A DNA stretch of 64,000 nt from Paenibacillus sp. XY044 (GTDB taxonomy: Bacteria > Bacillota > Bacilli > Paenibacillales > Paenibacillaceae), in assembly GCF_002257645.1 (NCBI RefSeq), contig NZ_NQMO01000003.1, positions 779,953 through 843,952 of the forward strand, in the 5' to 3' direction. A model generated the notes under the pieces. It made no database searches. It was given only the letters and a program-made list of their open reading frames with translations, and was not told the DNA's origin. This document shows positions 1-7,677 of the stretch, one piece after another. The translations under genes and the position numbers were made by a program. Numbering within the stretch: position 1 is the first letter of the stretch; each line of letters opens with the position of its first letter.

Positions 1-373
1 GTGCAACCGTTGCTCCAGCGATCCCGAGCAGCGCACGCGCTGCGATCAGCATCCAGGCGTTTGGCGCAAAAGCGGCTAATAGGGAAGCTGCCGCAAAAGA
101 TATTCCACCGATCATCAGCAGCTTGCGACGGCCGATCCGGTCTCCCAACGAGCCCATCGTGATTAGAAATCCGGAGAGCATAAATCCGTAGATGTCAATG
201 ATCCATAATTGCTGAGCGCTATCTGCGCTAAGGTCGGCGCTGATATGGGGCAGCGCGAGAATCATAACGGAGAGATCAATCGAGACAAGAAGGGCGGGCA
301 GAGCCAGTACTGCAAGTCCTATCCATTCCTTTAGTCCGGCTTTCAGCTCACTGCTGTGCGGTGCATTTTTCAT
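1..373 (-). CDS. MFS drug-efflux transporter, N-terminal part (runs off window)
   Basis: The reverse strand reads MKNAPHSSELKAGLKEWIG and then hydrophobic segments. A first helix is rich in Leu/Ala with the DHA2-typical LDLSVMILALPHI-like pattern (here SIDLSVMILALPHIS). It is followed by the MFS loop 2-3 signature GSLGDRIGRRKLL. This matches 14-helix DHA2 (QacA/EmrB/SmvA) proton-driven exporters of cationic drugs and biocides in the cytoplasmic membrane. The start at 373 has a good GGAG site nine bases upstream. About 124 codons are visible; the rest lies before base 1. It sits behind a MerR-type promoter (483-513) and overlaps a small upstream frame (348-443). The family is sure, the substrate is unknown. 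Confidence 0.85.
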   Translation of the reverse strand, partial: MKNAPHSSELKAGLKEWIGLAVLALPALLVSIDLSVMILALPHISADLSADSAQQLWIIDIYGFMLSGFLITMGSLGDRIGRRKLLMIGGISFAAASLLAAFAPNAWMLIAARALLGIAGATVA

Positions 374-443
374 TTTCACCCATCTCCTCGCCCAGCATAT
401 TTAATAAACGATGCGCTGTGTTGAGGTTGTTCCGGTACGTCAT
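348..443 (-). CDS. Possible 31-codon leader peptide upstream of the efflux gene
   Basis: An ATG at 443 follows AAAAGGAG with nine bases spacing. It opens a 31-codon frame (MTYRNNLNTAHRLLNMLGEE...CTAQQ) that ends inside the MFS gene in another frame. The overlap is 26 bases, so translating it would carry ribosomes past the MFS ribosome-binding site. It may be a regulatory leader or part of a translational-coupling device. No homologue is recognised. The evidence is only the strong Shine-Dalgarno site, the position about 33 bases after the predicted transcript start, and the overlap. Confidence 0.35.
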   Translation of the reverse strand: MTYRNNLNTAHRLLNMLGEEMGENEKCTAQQ

Positions 444-482
444 ATCCTCAATCTCCTTTTATAACTTTTTGCCGGCGATTGA

Positions 483-513
483 ATCATAGGACATGACGCC
501 GCGTAAGGTTCAA
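483..513 (-). promoter_or_regulatory. MerR-type promoter (19-bp spacer) for the efflux gene
   Basis: On the minus strand TTGAAC (513-508) and TATGAT (488-483) are separated by 19 bases. The spacer carries an imperfect dyad, ACCTTACG-cgg-CGTCATGT. Overlong spacers with a central dyad are the hallmark of MerR-family activated promoters, including the TipA/BltR-type drug regulators. No MerR gene lies beside it in the window; it may be before base 1. Confidence 0.55.
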
Positions 514-576
514 GGGGGAAATTCTTTGTGTTTAAACGGATGAGCTCGTTTTATGACAGAGCAGGGGGCCAAATGG

Positions 577-612
577 ATTAGGCCCAGGTCTAACCTAATT
601 TAGGCCTATAAT
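577..612. promoter_or_regulatory. Overlapping dyads and a TATAAT box, possible operator
   Basis: Three dyads are nested here: TAGGCC (579-584) with GGCCTA (603-608), ATTAGG (577-582) with CCTAAT (594-599), and AGGT-cta-ACCT in the middle. TATAAT follows directly at 607-612, in the plus direction, but no good -35 is seen. The site lies between the efflux gene and the secreted-protein gene and could serve either. The rest of the 399-base gap shows nothing else clear. Confidence 0.35.
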
Positions 613-772
613 GACTTGAATGAGCGCTGATTCAGGTTAAACTACAATAGAACGAACTATTTCTTACCGAGAATTCAATAAACCGAAGGCTCTGTTTTAT
701 TGTTGTAGGCAGCTAGGAAACCTATTCGATTCATATATACAACATAAAATTTTTTTATGGAGGTGTCAGTGA

Positions 773-1762
773 ATGAACAATATGTTTACTAGAAGAATGG
801 GATCAATGATCAAAGACTGGAAAAGCAGCAAGCGTCGTTTCACCCTTTTTGTCGTTTTTCTTCTTTGCGCATCGATCATGATACCCGTGACAGCCAGTGC
901 AGCATATTACAACACGTATTCCACCGCCGCCACGCTGGGCAATGCCAATGATTGTTACGCCGCTCAAGGATTTGCCGTGGGATCTACCTACGTCTATTCT
1001 GTAAAAGTCAACGGTGACAATAATAAGGCCGTCATTTATCGCACCAAAATGAGCGACGGTACGACGACGCTCATGACAAACGGGGATAATGGAACAACGT
1101 ACGCTACCTACCTTGGCCATGCCAATGATGTGGTTCTCAGCTCAACCGACGGAAATTACTATATGTTCGTCGTTACCATGAATGCTGGCAGTATGAGTCT
1201 CGTGAAACTGAAGTATGTAGGAACGACTTACTACAAAGTAGGTAACTATACCATCAAATACAATGGTGCAGACAAGGCTATGTCGGGTGTGAAAATTACG
1301 AGCAAAGACGCGAACAGCATCAACTTTTTGTTCAAATCCGGACGGACTTTGTACAGAGGTACACTCCCGCTAACTGCAACCAGTGGGACGATTAATGTAA
1401 CCAATAGCTTCACCCTTAATATTGAAGATGCGAAGGTCAACGGCAGCACCATATCCAATATCAGCTCGTATGCATTCCAGGGCTTCGGTTACTATAACAA
1501 TACGATTTATGTACCAATGACATATAAAAACGTCAGTATAGTGCTTGTTTATCGGAATATTTCTACGGCTTCCGGCACCATCCAAGCAGATTCTAATCTA
1601 TCGTTCCGTGTGACGTCTTCGGCATTTCCTGACCTATTTGAAATCGAGGGTGTGGGTGTCGCAAACGGGGATAAGCTTTGGTTCAACACCAACCGAAGAA
1701 CCGCGCCAGGAGATACCGCTCACGATGGAGTGCACTATTTCAACGATTTCAGCGCCTCCTGA
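773..1762 (+). CDS. Secreted protein of unknown function, possibly helveticin-like
   Basis: The 329-residue product starts at an ATG after GGAGGTG (seven-base gap). A signal peptide is clear: Lys/Arg-rich residues 17-22, a hydrophobic core at 23-38 and a TASA-A cleavage site near residue 43. The mature part is rich in Tyr, Asn, Thr and Gly with repeated short beta-strand patterns such as NNTIYVPMT and NINFLF-like stretches, suggesting a beta-propeller-like exported domain. There are no cysteines beyond one near the N-terminus and no cell-wall anchor. The layout (QGFAVG... early, FPDLFEIEGVGV...LWFNTNRR late) loosely recalls class III bacteriocins of the helveticin J family. That is an inference from memory, not a firm assignment. 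It is monocistronic and ends at a terminator shared with the convergent gene. Confidence 0.7.
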   Translation: MNNMFTRRMGSMIKDWKSSKRRFTLFVVFLLCASIMIPVTASAAYYNTYSTAATLGNANDCYAAQGFAVGSTYVYSVKVNGDNNKAVIYRTKMSDGTTTLMTNGDNGTTYATYLGHANDVVLSSTDGNYYMFVVTMNAGSMSLVKLKYVGTTYYKVGNYTIKYNGADKAMSGVKITSKDANSINFLFKSGRTLYRGTLPLTATSGTINVTNSFTLNIEDAKVNGSTISNISSYAFQGFGYYNNTIYVPMTYKNVSIVLVYRNISTASGTIQADSNLSFRVTSSAFPDLFEIEGVGVANGDKLWFNTNRRTAPGDTAHDGVHYFNDFSAS

Positions 1763-1833
1763 TCATCCTTCCACGGATGACGAGAATATGATCAGCATCA
1801 TGCGAATCTAAAATGCATAATCCTTGTAGTAGA

Positions 1834-1880
1834 AAAAAAGAACCGCGCGTGGAGCACTCCTCCCGTGCGGTTCTTTCGTT
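1834..1880. terminator. Bidirectional terminator between convergent genes
   Basis: AAAGAACCGC (1837-1846) pairs with GCGGTTCTTT (1867-1876), with A/T tracts on both sides. It serves the secreted-protein gene on the plus strand and the serine hydrolase on the minus strand. Confidence 0.8.
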
Positions 1881-1887
1881 TTGCTTC

Positions 1888-3063
1888 TTACAAGGTGCTG
1901 AACACGATATTACGCAGCTTGCGCGTAATCGCCATCGTCCCGGCATCTTTTTTCTGGATCATAAACAGGATCGTCAGACCATCTCGTGGGCTGTTGGAAA
2001 AGTAAGCCCCAAGCCAGCCGTCCCAGCCGTATTCGCCCGGGCTGCCGATAAATCCGGCTTTTCCGGGGTCGGTCATAATGCGCATCTGGTTGCCATAGCT
2101 ATGGCCGCGCATCGTATGCCACGTATCGAAGCCTTTTTGCTGCCAATCGGTTAAAGCAGCCGACGTCATATGTTGAACACTTCTAGGTTTTAACAGTTGA
2201 ACGCCGTTCAGGCTGCCTTGATTCATCAACATCGTCGTGAACTTGGCAGCATCGTCAATTGTGGATGCAAGGCCAGCCCCGCCAGACTCGAATGCCGGAT
2301 CGCGGTCCATCTGATGGCCGATGCCAAGATGGCTGTGCGAGTACAGCTTTAAGCCGCCTTCGCCATCTTCCTGATACGTTTTCACGAGGCGGTCCCTATT
2401 TTCCTCAGGCAGCCAGAAGCCGGTATCTTTCATGCCCAGCGGTTCGAATATTTCCTTTTTCAAAAATTGACCATACCGCATGCCGCTTACCGCTTCCACA
2501 ATCGCGCCAAGGACGTCGGCTGACGTTCCGTATTGCCAGTTCGAGCCCGGCTCGAACGAAAGGGGGATTTGACCCAGGCGGTTTGCGAGCTCCATGGTGC
2601 CCATTGGGTTTTCACTATACAATCGGCTGCCCAGTTCTTGGAACAATGCATCCGTTTGCTGCCCGCCCAGGTTGGTTCCGCCGTATACCAATCCAGAGGT
2701 CATGTTCAGCAAATCGTGAATGTTGACTTCACGGCCGGCCGGAACCAGTTCGCCGTTTTTCTCGACCCGTTGATTTTTGAAACCCGGAATGTAACGGCTT
2801 ACAGGATCGAACAGATCAATAGCTCCACGCTCCAACAGCATCATTATGGAAGCAGAGGTAACCGGCTTCGTCATCGAATATAAACGAAAAATCGAATCCC
2901 TTGTCATCGGGCGCCCCGCCTCGAGGTCGGCTAATCCGTCTTCATGGTAAAAAACTTCGTTCCCGTCCTTGAGCACCATGAAGTTCGCGCCGGCGATCTC
3001 CTTGTTGTCAATACTTGCTTTCAGCGTATTTTTCAATAAGTTGGTGATGTTTGGCTCCAGCAT
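1888..3063 (-). CDS. Serine hydrolase, beta-lactamase class C/esterase fold
   Basis: The 391-residue protein has the SxxK nucleophile motif SMTK (Ser63, Lys66) in LYSMTKPVTS, the second-motif tyrosine in WQYGTSADV (Tyr178), and a Gly/Trp-rich third motif near the C-terminus (GEYGWDGW). These define the class C beta-lactamase/DD-peptidase/EstB esterase family. No signal peptide is seen (MLEPNITNLLKN), so a cytoplasmic esterase or lactone hydrolase is more likely than a secreted beta-lactamase. It is a lone gene. The start ATG at 3063 is preceded by GAAGGAG. The substrate cannot be told from sequence. Confidence 0.85.
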   Translation of the reverse strand: MLEPNITNLLKNTLKASIDNKEIAGANFMVLKDGNEVFYHEDGLADLEAGRPMTRDSIFRLYSMTKPVTSASIMMLLERGAIDLFDPVSRYIPGFKNQRVEKNGELVPAGREVNIHDLLNMTSGLVYGGTNLGGQQTDALFQELGSRLYSENPMGTMELANRLGQIPLSFEPGSNWQYGTSADVLGAIVEAVSGMRYGQFLKKEIFEPLGMKDTGFWLPEENRDRLVKTYQEDGEGGLKLYSHSHLGIGHQMDRDPAFESGGAGLASTIDDAAKFTTMLMNQGSLNGVQLLKPRSVQHMTSAALTDWQQKGFDTWHTMRGHSYGNQMRIMTDPGKAGFIGSPGEYGWDGWLGAYFSNSPRDGLTILFMIQKKDAGTMAITRKLRNIVFSTL

Positions 3064-3385
3064 GCTTCTTATGACTCCTTCTCGAATAAGTTCACTTCAA
3101 CGATTGCGGATTTTAACAATTCCTATTGAAAATATTAAGCGCTTTTGGGCCGGTTGTATAGTGCCGCGGCGAAAGCTTTTAATAATTTCGCTTCAGCAGA
3201 AGGACGCTGATTCTAAAGAGTCAGTGAATTTTTATGTATTTAGGCATTGTTTCAACAGCAGGCGGGTTTCTGCTGTGGAACCGGGGAATACAAATGCTGA
3301 ATGCCAAGGGCTCACAAATGGTGAATGAAGAACCCGGGTATGAAAACAAGGTCAGGCGCTCATCTTATGTATGGAGGTGAACGTC

Positions 3386-3526
3386 ATGACTGGAAGAAAC
3401 AACAAGCCGAAAAACGACGGCCCTGCATCTTCTCCAGGACGGCTGGATCAATTCGGGGAGAAACTGGCCGAAGTCGAAGGAAACAAACAGATGAACCAAG
3501 GTAAAAACAGCGGTAAGAACCGCTGA
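3386..3526 (+). CDS. Small hydrophilic protein, 46 residues
   Basis: The frame begins MTGRNNKPKNDGPASSPGRL and ends QMNQGKNSGKNR. GGAGGTGAACGTC precedes the ATG, and a strong terminator follows within 20 bases, so a real monocistronic gene is likely. The product is rich in Asn, Lys, Gly and Gln, and lacks hydrophobic segments. The composition resembles small acid-soluble or other minor spore proteins of Bacillales, but no family was recognised. The 320 bases upstream hold an inverted repeat with arms CAGCAG and CTGCTG near 3255, and no other gene. Confidence 0.6.
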   Translation: MTGRNNKPKNDGPASSPGRLDQFGEKLAEVEGNKQMNQGKNSGKNR

Positions 3527-3542
3527 ATAAAAAGCATTGCAA

Positions 3543-3577
3543 AAAAACGGCTGCACTTTACGGCAGCCGTTTTTTCT
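3543..3577 (+). terminator. Rho-independent terminator of the 46-residue gene
   Basis: AACGGCTGC pairs with GCAGCCGTT around an eight-base loop, followed by TTTTTT. Confidence 0.85.
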
Positions 3578-3751
3578 ATACATGTTTATTCGCTTCATCA
3601 TCAGCTTCAGAGGTTACATCATTTTCGAGATTAGCCATGAATTCTAAACGGGTCGTCCAAAAGGCGGGTGCCGTTACCAGGTCAATTGCCCCGACATAGG
3701 AATAAGCAGATGAGCACAGCTTACTCCATGATCGAGGAAGGTGGACATTCC

Positions 3752-5149
3752 ATGAAACAAAAACGGGAAAAAGCCGGTACCCCTTTGACCGGAAGAATCG
3801 TGGTGCCTGGCAATCCGTCTTACAATGCGGCCCGAATGGAATACAACAGGCGGTTTTCCAAGTTTCCACGGATCATCGTTTTTTGCAAACGAACGCAGGA
3901 TGTCATCAACGCAGTCAAATGGGCCCGAGAACGAGGCGTTCGGCTTAGAGTCCGCAGCGGGAGACATAGTTATGAAGGATTTTCATCCATCAATGGCGGG
4001 ATCATCATTGATGTGAGCGAGATGAACAAGGTGAAGGTGGATCGTAAAAACATGGTGGCCCACATTCAGACGGGCAATCCGCTCGCCCGAGTATACAGGA
4101 AGCTGTGGGATAAACGGGTAGCCCTACCGGGTGGGACTGCACCAGACGTGGGCATTGCCGGGCTTACCCTGGGAGGCGGAATCGGGCTGCTGTCACGGAA
4201 ATATGGACTTACCTGCGATAACCTAAAACAGGTGAAGATGGTTGTAGCATCAGGACGACGTGGGGCAAAGACGATCGTAGTGAACGAGCAGACACATTCC
4301 GATCTGCTCTGGGCATCCCGAGGGGGCGGGGGCGGAAACTTCGGCATTGCTGCTGAATATACATTTCGGGTTAGGCCAATCCAGAACGTCTCCATCTATA
4401 GTATTACCTGGAAATGGCGCGATCTGGAGAAGGTATTACCGGCTTGGCAGCGCTGGGCACCTGCGGTCACGAACCGCTTAACCTCAACGATCGAGGTCGC
4501 TGCCAAACAGGTGGGAACGATCGTATCTACCGGGCAGCTGTTGGGAGGCGCGGAGGAACTGCGGCGGTTGATCCAACCTTTGCTGCAAACAGGAACACCG
4601 GTGAAGGTGATGGTGAAGACAGTGCCTTTTATCGAAGCAACCAAATTTTTTGCTGCAGGGGATCTCAATCTGGAACCGAAGTTTAAAATTACCGGGGCTT
4701 TCGGGTTTAAGCCGCTTCCTCGCGAAGGTGTACGGGTGATCCGCGATTTCCTGGCTAATGCGCCTAATAAACATTCTACCGTGTGGAGTCAGAGTTTAGG
4801 TGGAGCAGGAAGTGCGGTAAGCCGGGTATCCCCGACTGCAACGGCCTATCCACATCGGAAGGCGGAGACGGTCTATGAGCTGTCGGCAAGATGGAGGAAC
4901 GACGACGAGCAGCAGCGGAATATCCAGTGGGTAAACAGGTTCCGTAAAGCGTTACGTCCCTTTTTTAAAGGGGATTACGTGAACTTCCCCGATTTGGAAA
5001 TCAAAAACTGGCCTAAGTCGTATTATGGAGTGAACTTTAACCGACTGAAGCGGGTCAAGCGAAAATATGATCCCCATAATGTATTTCGTTTTGCCCAAAG
5101 TATTCCGGTAGGGAAGAAGTCACGGCAGTCAAGCAAAACCTTATCGTAA
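3752..5149 (+). CDS. FAD-linked oxidase, berberine-bridge-enzyme type
   Basis: The chosen ATG at 3752 follows GAGGAAGGTGG; an earlier in-frame start at 3668 has no site. The 465-residue product has the FAD-binding PCMH domain (residues about 35-205). His72 sits in the RSGRHSYEGFS motif, the usual histidyl-FAD attachment point, and the GLTLGGGIGLLSRKYGLTCDN segment follows. A C-terminal BBE domain ends in YYGVNFNRLKRVKRKYDPHNVFRF. Such enzymes oxidise sugars, oligosaccharides or alkaloid-like secondary products with O2, giving H2O2. There is no signal peptide. It is monocistronic with its own terminator at 5165. The substrate is unknown. Confidence 0.88.
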   Translation: MKQKREKAGTPLTGRIVVPGNPSYNAARMEYNRRFSKFPRIIVFCKRTQDVINAVKWARERGVRLRVRSGRHSYEGFSSINGGIIIDVSEMNKVKVDRKNMVAHIQTGNPLARVYRKLWDKRVALPGGTAPDVGIAGLTLGGGIGLLSRKYGLTCDNLKQVKMVVASGRRGAKTIVVNEQTHSDLLWASRGGGGGNFGIAAEYTFRVRPIQNVSIYSITWKWRDLEKVLPAWQRWAPAVTNRLTSTIEVAAKQVGTIVSTGQLLGGAEELRRLIQPLLQTGTPVKVMVKTVPFIEATKFFAAGDLNLEPKFKITGAFGFKPLPREGVRVIRDFLANAPNKHSTVWSQSLGGAGSAVSRVSPTATAYPHRKAETVYELSARWRNDDEQQRNIQWVNRFRKALRPFFKGDYVNFPDLEIKNWPKSYYGVNFNRLKRVKRKYDPHNVFRFAQSIPVGKKSRQSSKTLS

Positions 5150-5164
5150 ATGCTGAAGCAAATT

Positions 5165-5203
5165 ACGATCGCTCCCCATCGTGGAGGAGCGATCGTTTGA
5201 TTT
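5165..5203 (+). terminator. Terminator of the flavin oxidase
   Basis: ACGATCGCTCC (5165-5175) pairs exactly with GGAGCGATCGT (5186-5196), followed by a T-rich stretch. Confidence 0.8.
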
Positions 5204-5236
5204 GTTAATCCTGTTCAGATGAATTAAAGAACGGTT

Positions 5237-6394
5237 CTACCATTCAGCAACGCTTCCGTCCTTGTGGCGCCACAGCGGGTTTTGCCATTGATGGCCGATA
5301 TTCGCCATTTCACGCACCTTTTCTTCGTTGACCTCGATCCCTAATCCTGGACCGTTCGGAATGTTGACGTAACCGTTTTCATAATGAAAAACTGTAGGAT
5401 CCATTAGATAATCAAGCAGATCATTTCCTTGATTGTAGTGGATTCCTAAGCTCTGTTCTTGGATGAAAGCATTGTGGGCAGTTGCATCCACCTGTAAGCA
5501 GGCTGCCAATGCAATTGGACCCAGCGGACAATGCGGAGCAGCTGCGATATCATAAGCTTCCGCCATGCTGATGATTTTCTTACATTCTGTGATGCCGCCT
5601 GCGTGCGATAAATCAGGCTGAATAATATCCACGTAACCACCGGATAATAAATGCTTGAAATCCCATCTTGAGAACATCCGCTCTCCCGTGGCAATAGGAG
5701 TAGAAGTTAACGATGCAATCTCTTTTAATGCCTCATTATTTTCAGGTAAAACAGGTTCCTCTAAAAACATAGGTCGAAACACTTCAAGTTCCTTGGCTAG
5801 TACTTTTGCCATCGGCTTATGTACACGGCCGTGAAAATCGATTCCGATTCCGATGTTGTTGCCAACAGCGGTTCGAATAGCCGCTACGTTTTCCAACACT
5901 TTCTCAACCTTGTCATAGGAATCAATGTATTGCAGTTCTTCGGTTGCATTCATTTTCACAGCTTGAAAACCTTTTTTAACGCACTCTAAGGCCATTTGTG
6001 CCGTTTCACTTGGACGATCCCCGCCAATCCATGAATAAACTTTCATCGAGTCGCGGCAAGCGCCGCCGATCAACTGATAGACAGGTGCATTATAGAACTT
6101 TCCTTTAATATCCCAAAGGGCTTGGTCAATGCCGGCAATCGCACTCATGAGGATAGGGCCGCCTCGATAGAATCCACCACGGTACATCACATTCCAATGA
6201 TCTTCAATTCGTAAAGGATCCTTACCGATTAAATATGTCATTAACTCCTCGACCGCCGTTTTTACCGTTGCTGCTTTTCCTTCAATAACAGGCTCTCCCC
6301 AACCTGCAATACCCTCATCCGTTTCCACTTTTAAAAATAACCAGCGTGGGGGTACCAGGAATAATTCGTAACCTGTGATTTTGATTTTGAACAC
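5237..6394 (-). CDS. dgoD: D-galactonate dehydratase
   Basis: The product (385 residues) follows the E. coli DgoD pattern closely from PPRWLFLKVETDEG to the C-terminal NPLWRHKDGSVAEW. It belongs to the enolase superfamily, mandelate-racemase subgroup. Visible active-site elements are Asp186 and His188 in GIDFHGRV, the metal ligands in LEEPV (Glu212) and ATGERMF (Glu238), and catalytic His288 in APHCPLGP. The reaction removes water from D-galactonate to give 2-keto-3-deoxy-galactonate in the De Ley-Doudoroff pathway. The start is GTG. The kinase and aldolase of the pathway are not in the window. The upstream gene on the same strand is an AraC regulator, separated by a terminator. Confidence 0.92.
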   Translation of the reverse strand: MFKIKITGYELFLVPPRWLFLKVETDEGIAGWGEPVIEGKAATVKTAVEELMTYLIGKDPLRIEDHWNVMYRGGFYRGGPILMSAIAGIDQALWDIKGKFYNAPVYQLIGGACRDSMKVYSWIGGDRPSETAQMALECVKKGFQAVKMNATEELQYIDSYDKVEKVLENVAAIRTAVGNNIGIGIDFHGRVHKPMAKVLAKELEVFRPMFLEEPVLPENNEALKEIASLTSTPIATGERMFSRWDFKHLLSGGYVDIIQPDLSHAGGITECKKIISMAEAYDIAAAPHCPLGPIALAACLQVDATAHNAFIQEQSLGIHYNQGNDLLDYLMDPTVFHYENGYVNIPNGPGLGIEVNEEKVREMANIGHQWQNPLWRHKDGSVAEW

Positions 6395-6537
6395 ATCCCA
6401 TTCTTTTTTTATTGAGCAGCAAAAACAAATTGCTTTGCTATTTCTCTAATCTCACCTCTCATCAGCCATACCGATCTTATCAGAGTCGAATTCTACGATT
6501 TTCGCTGCAATGAACTTAGTTGTATTAAGAGTATACT

Positions 6538-6567
6538 AAAAAAGACCGCAGGAGCGGTCCTTTTTTA
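6538..6567 (-). terminator. Terminator of the AraC regulator gene
   Basis: GACCGC and GCGGTC pair around a four-base loop, with A6 and T6 tracts on the two sides. It lies after the AraC gene's stop and ahead of dgoD on the minus strand. Confidence 0.8.
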
Positions 6568-6610
6568 ACATCCAATCGAAAAAGAATGAGTGGTGCGCTG
6601 ATTCGTCTGA

Positions 6611-7510
6611 CTAAGGTACAAAACCACCTGCCTGCCGAAAGCCTTCGCTCATGCACACTGTACGGTACTCTTTTGGCGGCATACCCGTTAACTGCTTGAA
6701 TACTTTAGAGAAGTAATGAACCGACGAGAAGCCGTATTTCTCAGAGATCTCCGTGATGCTTAAATTGGAGAACCGCAGATCATCTTTGGCGCGGTTGATC
6801 CGGAATTGGTTCATATATTGTATGGGCGATAGGCCGGTTGCCTGATGAAATAGTTCGAAAAAATAGCCCCGGCTGATGCGAAGCTCCCGAAAGTACAGCT
6901 CTAGCGGCTTCACGTTGCCAGTCATCAAATCATGATCCAGCCGTTCCAACAGTTTGAGCATTCTTGGATCGGGGATATTGTTCTTCTTGAGGGCGAAGGT
7001 GAGGAAGTACTCCATGAACTGCTGAAAATTGGACTGAATCTTCAGCCCGCGATAATAGGTTCGCTCATTCGTGTATTCATTGTTTATAAAAAAAGTCTCA
7101 AACCCATCCATCCATATTCCCAGCTTGCCGACCGTCATCAATTCGGGAATCGGCACGGGAAACGAAGGCCCCATTAACGATGGCTGCAATTGAGAAAGGT
7201 CGAAACAGATCATGTTGGGAGTCGAGAAGGCTTCTCTGCGATCCATAAACGTCCAATCGAAATAACAGCAATAATGAACCATCGGCTCTTCCTGATCTGA
7301 ATACCAGTCGTGAAGCAAGCCTGGCGGCATATAAACAAGCGAACCGGGAGCTACCGGGTGGTCTTCTCCTCTAAAGCGAATCATCCCTTTTCCATCGCTG
7401 ATCAGATAGAGCGATGAAGCGTAGCAAATACGCGATAGGCTGTTCTGGCCTTTGGAAAATGGATATCGGCAGGCATGGTAGACGTAAGGATGAAGATTTG
7501 CAAAATCCAT
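6611..7510 (-). CDS. AraC-family transcriptional regulator
   Basis: The 299-residue protein has an N-terminal cupin-like sensor domain (residues about 25-100; GMIRFRGEDHPVAPGSLVYMPPG) and two C-terminal AraC helix-turn-helix motifs. The second reads SITEISEKYGFSSVHYFSKVFKQLTGMPPKEYR. GGAGATGG precedes the ATG. It sits between dgoD and, divergently, the GH38 mannosidase, so it probably senses a sugar and activates one or both. No operator could be fixed in the 167-base divergent gap. Confidence 0.88.
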   Translation of the reverse strand: MDFANLHPYVYHACRYPFSKGQNSLSRICYASSLYLISDGKGMIRFRGEDHPVAPGSLVYMPPGLLHDWYSDQEEPMVHYCCYFDWTFMDRREAFSTPNMICFDLSQLQPSLMGPSFPVPIPELMTVGKLGIWMDGFETFFINNEYTNERTYYRGLKIQSNFQQFMEYFLTFALKKNNIPDPRMLKLLERLDHDLMTGNVKPLELYFRELRISRGYFFELFHQATGLSPIQYMNQFRINRAKDDLRFSNLSITEISEKYGFSSVHYFSKVFKQLTGMPPKEYRTVCMSEGFRQAGGFVP

Positions 7511-7677
7511 GACAGACCATCTCCTTTTCTCCGAAAATATGCATGACGATTGTATAAAAGATATACGTTTCTGTAAATACGCAGCCTAAAGAACTTGATA
7601 CAATTCTTAATAGTTTCCATCCTCTAGAGCAAAGACGAAGGTTGACGAATACATAAAGTCATAGGAGCGTGACAGGA

